A stretch of DNA of 64,000 bases from Corydoras sp. C115 (taxonomy: Eukaryota; Chordata; Actinopteri; Siluriformes; Callichthyidae): the NCBI GenBank assembly GCA_019802505.1, contig JAFMOC010000157.1, positions 845,501 to 909,500 of the forward strand, written 5' to 3'. The translations under genes and the position numbers were made by a program. Shown here one piece after another: positions 55,760 through 64,000 of the stretch. How positions within the stretch are numbered: position 1 is the first letter of the stretch; every line of letters starts with the position of its first letter. The notes under the pieces are model-generated. The model saw only the letters and a list, made by a program, of their open reading frames with translations. It was not told the origin of the DNA and ran no database searches.

Positions 55760-56320
55760 TTTCCCGAAGGATACAACAATCAATAACTTGACTAGTTTTT
55801 ATAGGTAAGTGTATAAGTTTTATAGGTAAGTGTATAAGTGTTATAAATGAGTGAAAAAAACGAATGTTAATTCATGCTAACCTGCAGTAGGAAACGCCTA
55901 AAGGTGGCGGTACTAACCTGTCTAATAGTTTATCCACCATTTCTCGTCAAAGTGTTTTTTTAAGCTGGCACGTAAATATTCTCATTGTGGAATTTGATTA
56001 GCACATACATATGTGTTTTTTTTTTATTATTAGATCAAGTTATTTAGACAGACGTATATATGGATCATTGGCTCTTCTTCAATAAATGTTTTAATCAGTT
56101 TATCTGACTGTCATTTTTGCTCTGATCTGACATCAGGTTGGTACTACGTGAAGTAGCTTCTAAGTACTTTGGTTTGTGTAGCTTAGCTTGCTATATTTCT
56201 ATGGGTGGTAGCTTTTGTTAGTGAATCTTCATTTATTCTCCAGTAACTAATAGCTTAGCTTAACACTGTCTAAATATTTAAACCAGCATTATGTCTCATT
56301 TAAAATTCTAACATTTCAGT
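55760..56320. other. Non-coding, nothing recognised
   Basis: A 20-bp duplication 'tataggtaagtgtataagtt' at 55801-55837 is the only structure seen. Confidence 0.35.
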
Positions 56321-56324
56321 GTTA

Positions 56325-56460
56325 GAACACAAAAAATAAGCTTTATTGGCATGACAAATAATTATATTCATGTCACCAAAGCAAAATTACAAAATATGAA
56401 ATACAATAGACATATAAACATACATATACACAGCAAACTATATATACACATTACTCTTTT
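56325..56460 (-). repeat. Possible LINE 3' tail
   Basis: 'gctttattggcatgacaaat' and 'gtcaccaaagcaaaattaca' resemble a fish non-LTR 3' end in reverse. No coding part. Confidence 0.35.
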
Positions 56461-56464
56461 AGAA

Positions 56465-57760
56465 CTATAAAGTAGAAAATATTACTATAATTATAATTAA
56501 TGTATTATATAAGTTGTGTGTTTTTATTATAATTGCTTTGTATACATTAAAATAAGCATCTGACTTTACAATCCTTGTCCAGCGTCATCGCTGTGTCTTA
56601 GAAATGGTCACATTACGGAAACAAGTTTCACATCTATACGTTTTATCATGCAATGCAAAAGATTGCTAAATTAGTTTAAATTATAAACATATGGTCATCT
56701 TTCTTTGTGTCTCACATGCATTTCCTTTATGAGCCTGTTTGCTTTTCCTCTGGAGTTTTTCACAGCATGTGGCATTTTGGCAGCTAAAACAAAGCAGTGT
56801 GGGTCCAAAGACAGCTTTTTGAATTGGTTCAAGTAATGCAGGTGTTCATAGTGTTACTAGCAGCATCTCACGCACACTAACTCATGGACTGTTTGTCAAA
56901 AACAACATGCTACCATTTAATATACCACTTTTTTCCCATTAAGACGTATGGCTTATACAATCCCATCTGCCATGGGTGCTGCCTTGAACTGCTTTGAAGA
57001 GAAAAATCTTTCTTCTTTTCCAGAAACTGATTCATAAGACTGACTCACCTTGACCTTCTACACTTTGATCCAGGTCACTGAAGCTGGGAGACTTGAGTGA
57101 TACACATCATGACTCACAGCAAAATGAATGTTAGATAGTAATCAGAAGAAGTGCTATTGTGCTTGTAGAAGTAGTAGTAGGTCACATCTGGTACCTTGAC
57201 TTGGTAAAAGATTCCTATGATGAAAAAAATCATTACATATCATGTGTTGTAAGCCAAAGGTGATTCAGATATGAATAAACATTTGCCTTTTAAAGTTGTA
57301 AGGCTTGTTTTATCCATGTCAAATTAAAAATCACTCCTTATAAAGAGTTAAACCAGAAAGTTACTAGTGTAAGTAATAAAAGGAAAAGAAATTAAAGAAA
57401 AATCTATTTAGGAAGTGCTGATGACAGCTTTATGAATTGCAGCACAGAGCGTGAGCCATGAATAGTCACAGAAAGTCATTAAAAAAAGAGAAAGATGTGG
57501 AACTCTTCTCCTTTAACTGGATTACTGTTTTTATGCCATTATTTTCAAAATTTAGCAGTGTTCTGCAATTTCTTCACTCTTAATTTTCTTTTCAACAGTT
57601 GTATTCTCACATTGGCCAGTGATCAAATATATACATACATGGTAAAAATACTGCTGTTTAAATAATTTGCTGTTTAATTTTACTTTTAATTTTACTTTTA
57701 ATCTTGTATTGATGTTATGTTATACTTAACATAATAATTATTACATATTACACAATATAT
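56465..57760. other. Non-coding, nothing recognised
   Basis: AT-rich, no exon-like frame with splice sites. Confidence 0.35.
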
Positions 57761-57763
57761 TTA

Positions 57764-58400
57764 CACTGGAGATCAAATTAGAAAACAACACACAAATTTC
57801 TAAATGTCAAGGTCACTGTCTTATGTGAATTTATCCTAACAGGATTAAAATAGAAGTATATTAAGTTTTATTTCATACAGCTTTATATTCTAAAGCACAG
57901 GATAAAAAACTTAAATGAGATAATTGAAAAAGAACACTTTCAGATAGTTATTAGTTTTAATCTGGCACCTGGTGCTATTTCTTTTAATTATCTGACAAAC
58001 CTCATTTAACTGGAAGCCTAACTTTGCAGTTTTTACTGCCTTTGCAAAAATGGTGAGCCGTGACTAAAACCCTCCCGGTGGCAAGTTGTCCAGATGGAGG
58101 TCAAAGGAATGACCCTAGAAGAGAAGAGAAGTTGGTCGGTCCAAATCTGTGATTTCTAGAATATTGCATCTTTACAAGATCACAAACTCATTCAAGCCCC
58201 CAGAGAAGACTGGTTGCCCACAAATGACAAATGCAAGAGAGGACAGGATAATGTGGAGCATATACAGTACATGTTTAATCGAATCAACACTGCAGTTCAG
58301 CACTGAACAGGGTAAGGATCTGTCTCATTATACAGAGACTCTATGTTTAAGAGCACTCAGACTGACAGCCACACTTCATTGACCAAACCTTTAATTCATA
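57764..58400 (+). mobile_element. Decayed Tc1-like element
   Basis: Left end 'ggagatcaaattagaaaaca', an ATG-like start 'atggtgagccgtgac', and transposase remnants in order: VQMEVKGMTLEEKRSWSV, then SFKPPEKTGCPQM and TNAREDRIMW. Stops and gaps; the catalytic half is missing. Confidence 0.7.
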
Positions 58401-58574
58401 AATGCATCTATTAAATGCATAAACGTTAATAAACTGGTCTTCCACAACGTACTCTAGTCGCTGATTGAAAGGTTTCCGGTTTCTTTACCAATCAAATACT
58501 TAAAATACTTAAAAATTTCAGAACACAGTTTATAAAAATCATTGGAAAAAATGTATTGTATATCATGCATTGAT

Positions 58575-58660
58575 ACAAATGTGATGTGGTCAGAGGTCTG
58601 CATTATTGTCAAATGGCTCAACTAATCAGATTTAATGACCGGAACTACCTGTTTTATAAT
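58575..58660. repeat. Unclassified dispersed repeat, copy B
   Basis: 'gtggtcagaggtctgcatta', 'atggctcaactaatcagattta' and 'ggaactacct' match 36510-36590. Confidence 0.55.
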
Positions 58661-58664
58661 AATT

Positions 58665-60125
58665 AATTACCAATACTAGTAAATATCAACTCCACCGGTC
58701 TAATAAATATAATTAACTAGGCACAATAATCTATAGTAAGTAATTTTACAGTGGCTTCACTGTTTATATTAGCATATAATCATGCCTGTGTGTTTTAAGT
58801 GTCTGTGGGTTACAGTAACATGATACATGAAAGCTTGGGTGTGGTGCTTTGGCCTGCTTCCGTTCTGCAACATGATTTCAATAACAACCCCCATGATTAA
58901 ATTCCTACCACCCTATTAAAAGGAGTTCATATAAAAAATCTACAGAGTTCTTTGGTAAATGTTTTTCTAACATTTAACAGAGCAATGGAATGTATAAGAA
59001 GTAAGCTTATATTTATGCTTCTGGAATGGGTTTCATGTTGCAGGTGAGAGAGACTGTGTTTAAAGTCATTGCTAAAATAGCAGTTGACTTGAATTGTGCC
59101 CTTCTTCATTCTGCCTGTCAAATTGTACTTTTGCTGTATTGTAATGATATAATTCGGTTTCTGTGGGCTTTTTATCTGTGGCAACTGCTCCAGTTACTCA
59201 TGGTAACCATTAAGGTGTATATTCTGAATCATGCAATTCTTAATATGGTGCCAGTGTGTAAATAAGAATTTAGAAATGTCATTGGAAAATGGAAATATGG
59301 AGTAACAGAAAACACAGCATACCTGTATACTAGGATTGGCACCATTCAGAAATGAAAATAAGCGACACCCACCACGACTGGGCCATGACTACCACTGGCC
59401 AAACTCCTATAGGGCGGGACACCCTCAGTAATGATGTCTTATTTTTGTCGTGTTTTTAGATAAGGGCTGATCAAGAAAGAAATTATTCAAATTTAAAGCT
59501 TAAAAGGCTTTATTCTCTAAAAAAGTGCAGGTAATTAAATCTTACATGAAATATGTTTGTGTGGAGTGTGCAACAATGCACTTGTAAAAAATAAACTAAT
59601 TAAATTAAGAACTTGAAGTTTTTTTTAATGCATAACTATGTGGTAACCAAGAGGGGTTATGTCTGTTTTATGCCTTGAAATGAAGTCAGGACATCCAAAC
59701 AGTAAAATTACAATAATAATAGCGTGTTTGTTTCGGGAGTGTTTTCTCTTTTCGTAAACCATTGTGGTGTATCGTGTAGTGGAATTTTTTAAAAAGTGCG
59801 AGTTCAATAAACAAACATGTTTATTGGAAACGGGACAAACGGAACAAATCACGTCTCGTATTGGTTCAATTTGCTTCCATTTTTTTCAATTGGTTATTGT
59901 TTCCAATAAACATTTATTTGCCAAATAAGGAACAATTCTGTATTTTAAGGGACAGGTGGCAATCCACTATGTACTCTAAAGACTGCTTCTTTTACATTTA
60001 CATTTTACAAAATAAAGTAAATGTGCTCACATGAACAACTACACATTCCACTAAGAAACTTTCATTACACTTTGGCGCCTAATCAGTGAATAAATTAGCG
60101 AAGAAAAATATAAGCTTAACTGTAG
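58665..60125. other. Non-coding, nothing recognised
   Basis: AT-rich. Open frames present are short and not protein-like. Confidence 0.35.
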
Positions 60126-60131
60126 TATAAT

Positions 60132-60590
60132 TGTCAAGGCTGCTTCTCATTACCATTTGGTTTCCTTCTCTAGGGCATCTCACTCTGACTCACCTTCTAG
60201 TTGACCTGGTCCTCATTATCTCTAATCACTACCCTCCTGTTGTCTCTCTATTTAAGCTTGTTCACTCTCTCCTTTCAATGCACTGATTCTCTGTACTTCC
60301 CTGTGCACATATTTCTCTGTATTTCCACAGCGTTCACAACCTCCCACTACTAGATTAGCGGTTTTCTATTCGATTTGTGATTTGCTATTCTTAGGGCATT
60401 GGCAATTATCACAGGCTACACCAACCGGGTTTGGTTCGCTTTTGTTCCCAGTCTGTGGTGCTTACCTTAATTATTTTTTTTTTTTTGTATTTTGTCTTTG
60501 TTGCACTCTAAGGTTGTGCTGTGTGACTCAAATAAATATACTGACTGCTAACTGCTGAACTCGCGCCTGTTTTTACACACTTTCCTGACA
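60132..60590 (+). mobile_element. Solo LTR of an LTR retrotransposon, 459 bp
   Basis: Begins TGTCAAGG and ends CCTGACA (TG...CA with inverted ends), contains a TATA-like 'ctatttaag' at about 60248 and a polyadenylation signal aataaa at 60531. Flanking 5-mers are ataat (60127-60131) and atcat (60591-60595), one mismatch. No internal coding part or second LTR is in the window. Probably Gypsy type, judged from termini only. Confidence 0.82.
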
Positions 60591-60595
60591 ATCAT

Positions 60596-62520
60596 CAAAT
60601 ACAGACATTTTACCAAAATGTTTTTTTTTTTATTATAATTGTCTTGCATTACAGACAGTGCTAGGAAGATCATCCTACCAATTTTTTTATGAGTTAACAA
60701 AGATGAAGCAACCTGGCATGCTGATGAGTTAAAAGCACCAAGTCATACCTTGAGTAAAATTTTTTGGAAAACAGAATTTAGGTAAAGCGGATACAAAGAT
60801 ATATAGGTCATTGTCAGGATGCAGAAATCTAATATAAGCCATTGGCGAGAGCAGTGTAGTTACATGGGCCCTCTAGGGTTGGTTGAACTCCATGCGGCTG
60901 TGTTATTGTGTGGTTCATACATTAAAAATTTTTTAAATTATTTAAAGGTTCATGAAAAAATCTTTGGTTTTGGTAAATTTAACTCCATAGAGAGATGTTT
61001 GTAAGGCACAAGGCAGATCTATATGCAGGCAGAAATTGTGGCGTCATATGGAGCAGAAGATGTATAGTTTAGTCAGCATCGAAATTGTGGGTCTGAATAA
61101 GAAGCTGATTCCTGGGCCCTCTAGTGTTTGATTATTTCTTTTACTCTATTAAATGACATTAGGATCAGTCCATTATTTTTTTATTTTGATTGTCCTGAAC
61201 TGTAAAAAATAAGTGTTTTTATACAAAATCTTTACAATTGTAATGATCTCTATCAGGGCAACAAAATCTATTTAATATATTTTTTTGTTAGATCATAGAC
61301 TGAAAGTTGATATCATAATCTTTCATTCTGATGCAAACATTAAATGTTAATCAGTAAAATAGTTAATATAGCAATATAATGAAATCATTAAAAAAATAAG
61401 AAAAATAATATTAATTAACTTAAAAAGATATGTGGTGTGGTTTCTCAAAATGCAAGTAGAAAGGCCATACAAACCTACAAGGCAAATGAGTACTCTTAGG
61501 AATGCAGATTAATTGCCCCAATATGCTTATCTTTCTTGTGTTTCGCTTCCAGGTTTTACTCGTTCCTCCCCCTCACTTGCCTCTGCAGTTCGTCAGTCTA
61601 TACTTTCTCCCTTTCCAACCTTTCAGCCCACATGTGTCAGGTTTGATGCCCAAACACATCTCTATCTTCTCCATTCCACCCTCTATTCCCTTGACTCTTA
61701 ATGTTCTTTTTAGCATTCATTTTCATGCTGCCATTTGGTCCCCTCAGAATTGACCTCACATTTTAAACAGCAGATGCTTTTGATGTGTGCTGGGCAGAAG
61801 AAAAATGGATGCAGTACACACCCTGAAACAGGAAATGAGAAATTCAAGTAAATCAGTCAATGCTTGTGAGGGTGCACACTTGTGTTTATTAAGAGATGTT
61901 CCGGAAGGAAAGAAAAAAAAAAAGAACTATAAAGAGCAACTTATTTAGTAACTTATTTAGTTTGTTGCCAAGTCAAAAGGGGTGACAACTCCATGCCTTT
62001 CACTCATCGTGTGCTTTATGTACATACCAGACTCAAAACATTTAGTTTGCCTTCTTGCCAGGCAAAGTTTGTTTTGGGATAAATCCAACATTAAATCCAC
62101 AAAAGCCAGCTGCAGTTAAAGTGCTGGCTCACCAGCTGTTAGTAGTTAGTCAGTACTACTCATAAAAAAAATAAATAAAAAAAACTAGCCTCAGAAGTCT
62201 CTTATGGGGTGCTGAAGCAGAAGTGTACTGCCAGTTGTGTTAATGTGGATATAAGGCCAGTTGACTCATGCTACTTAACATTAACCACCATGTTTTGTGG
62301 TGGGCAATTTGCATGTTTTTGAACATAGTTTATTTGTTTCTGGGCAGTCTCAGTAAGCAAAGGCACATATGGTCTGCCTATGCTACAACAAGAATTTGCA
62401 CACTGAATAACTAACTTAAAAATATATATATTTTTTAATGATTATTACCATATTGGACAGTAGTCATTAAGTAAGTCTCAGTTCACTTGCCATGGTTCAA
62501 TTCAAGTTGAAAGAATACCC
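60596..62520. other. Mostly featureless non-coding DNA
   Basis: AT-rich. The only exception is a pyrimidine-rich coding-like stretch at 61553-61701, listed separately. Confidence 0.35.
61553..61701 (+). other. Possible terminal exon, low confidence
   Basis: A good acceptor (tttcttgtgtttcgcttccag) precedes a frame reading FTRSSPSLASAVRQSILSPF, then PTFQPTCVRFDAQTHLYL and a stop at 61699-61701. C/T-rich composition could make this by chance. No partner exon seen and protein not recognised. Confidence 0.15.
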
Positions 62521-62523
62521 ACA

Positions 62524-62524
<1 letters not shown>

Positions 62525-62591
<67 letters not shown>
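62525..62591. repeat. (TA)n microsatellite
   Basis: About 33 TA units. Confidence 0.95.
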
Positions 62592-62597
<6 letters not shown>

Positions 62598-62768
62598 GAT
62601 ATTATTATTTCCAAATTTACTTTCTTTGTTTTATTTTGGCTTTTTTCATGGTTTAAGGTAAACAAATCCAAAACATTCTAACATGTCCAGTAGGATGAGC
62701 TAAGAGGCTAAGAGTGCAAAAAATGACTGAAAAATGCAGAAGTAGACATGCATAAAAACATATATTTA

Positions 62769-63094
62769 TCCATCCATTATCTTCCACTTTATCCTATATT
62801 AGGGTCGCGGGGGGGGGGGGGGTTCCCCATGCCCATCCAGGGGAGAACATTTCACAGGACAGGGCGCCAATCCATCCCTGGGCACACACACACACTCACA
62901 CTCTATATGGGGAAATTTGGAGAACTCAATTGACTTGATCCATGTTTTTGGACTGTGGGAGGAAACCGGAGAACCCGGAGGAAAACCACGCGGACACAGG
63001 GAGAATATGGAAACTCTACGCAGATGGGGATTCGAACCGGGAATCCCTAGCGCTGAGAGGCAAACGTGCTTACCACTAAGCCACCGTGCCGTCC
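62769..63094 (-). mobile_element. SINE (Mermaid-like)
   Basis: Minus-strand copy with a small internal deletion near 62852 and a G-run of about 13 at 62810-62822. The head ends at about 63094 (ccaccgtgccgtcc). Confidence 0.9.
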
Positions 63095-63099
63095 ATCAT

Positions 63100-64000
63100 A
63101 CATTTATAAATGATTAAATTCTTAATTAAACCAATTAAAAATCACAAAATAAAGCAAGTCAGACAAAACACAAACATAACTCAATGGCTTATGCATACAA
63201 AAATGTACAAAAACAATAGTGCACTGAAAATAAATAAATAAATAAAGCACTAGGTAAGTATATGCTCTTAACCAATAAGAACTGCTACATTCAATAGACC
63301 TGAACCCAGACTACTTGGGGGAATCTGAGGTTCCAACTATATCTTAAATTAGATCTGCACACAGAAGGTGAGCTAGTATAAAAGCTACGCTAAGGGCCAA
63401 ACCTACAGAGAAAAAAGCCTCCCTTATTAAACAGGAACCCTAAATCCTCACAAAGGAATCAATAGTTCTTATCTTATCTTACTAATAGAACACTGGAACC
63501 CACTTGTGCATAGTTCATGGAGCCTAGGAAGCACCTCAAAATATATGTTCAAAATGTAAATGTGGAGTAAAAAGATGAAGGAAAATGGTGTAAACTTGGT
63601 GTAAACTGGAAAGCTAACTTGCACACTTGGGCCACTAGTGTCATATTTTTGCACCCTTTGGGCCATAGGCGAGTTCTACTGACTGGCCTGGAAATGCACA
63701 CAACAGAATTTGTAAGCATGTTCTAGGGTGCAGATATGCTTGCATGTGGATTTATCTGCTGGTTAAGCTCTGATGCATCTTCTTAAGGACAGTCAGATTA
63801 TGAAGCACCCTCCTGTGTGGTGAGAGGCTCTGCAGCACTGAGCTGATGTGTCTGATGCACCTTCCAAAGCATAGAAAGCATACAAAATTGCTGGACAAGA
63901 TCTTGTTGATGTTTTGGGTCTGATAAGTCTTATGGTTTGCTCAGATGCAATCTCTGCTGCCATGTTTGTTTTAAAAACAAAAATAATTTGGTTTGGAGGC
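63100..64000. other. Non-coding, nothing recognised
   Basis: AT-rich to the right edge; no exon or repeat assigned. Confidence 0.35.

Overview
This window is teleost fish nuclear DNA. It is AT-rich, has spliced genes with GT/AG introns, and is packed with the Tc1/mariner, hAT, L1-type and tRNA-derived SINE families typical of fish. The dominant SINE resembles the Mermaid-type repeat I associate with catfishes, so a siluriform is plausible but not proven.

Genes. Two protein-coding genes can be supported, both on the minus strand and head-to-tail. (1) ppp5c (serine/threonine protein phosphatase 5) is complete in 13 coding exons from 53926 down to 23165. It encodes 481 residues: N-terminal TPR repeats followed by a PPP catalytic domain with every metal-binding and catalytic motif intact. 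(2) A BICD-family-like dynein cargo adaptor (BICDL/CCDC64 type) starts at 7468. Its first two coding exons (7280-7468 and 4021-4236) are present and the rest lies beyond the left edge. No other gene is convincing.

Layout. 1-7.5 kb: 5' part of the BICDL-like gene with SINEs in its introns. 7.5-22.7 kb: intergenic DNA made largely of transposons. It holds a frameshifted Tc1 (9269-10882), a decayed Tc1, an internally deleted Tc1, an intact 1616-bp Tc1 (17038-18653), a LINE 3' end, a decayed mariner, a SINE and a DD36E Tc1 with one stop, nearly end to end from 14.9 to 22.05 kb. 22.7-53.9 kb: ppp5c. Its two giant introns are inflated by nested insertions. Intron 12 holds an L1 (24.55-30.01 kb) inside a Tc1-like element. 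Intron 2 holds a minus-strand L1 (38.85-48.1 kb) that was hit by a hAT element (43072-45473), which was in turn hit by a second intact copy of the 1616-bp Tc1 (43539-45154). 54-64 kb: upstream, gene-poor DNA with a SINE/TA-microsatellite cluster, a decayed Tc1 and a solo LTR (60132-60590).

The biology of the window is a housekeeping phosphatase gene acting as a host for layered, partly very recent transposon activity. The strongest signs of recency are two nearly identical Tc1 copies with full 340-residue transposase frames, and SINEs flanked by perfect 8-14 bp target-site duplications. I did not find a new gene system. The most unusual observations are structural: a 134-bp reverse-transcriptase segment copied into the endonuclease region of one L1, and a 291/293-bp L1 duplication bracketing a CpG-rich 1.1-kb insert in the other.
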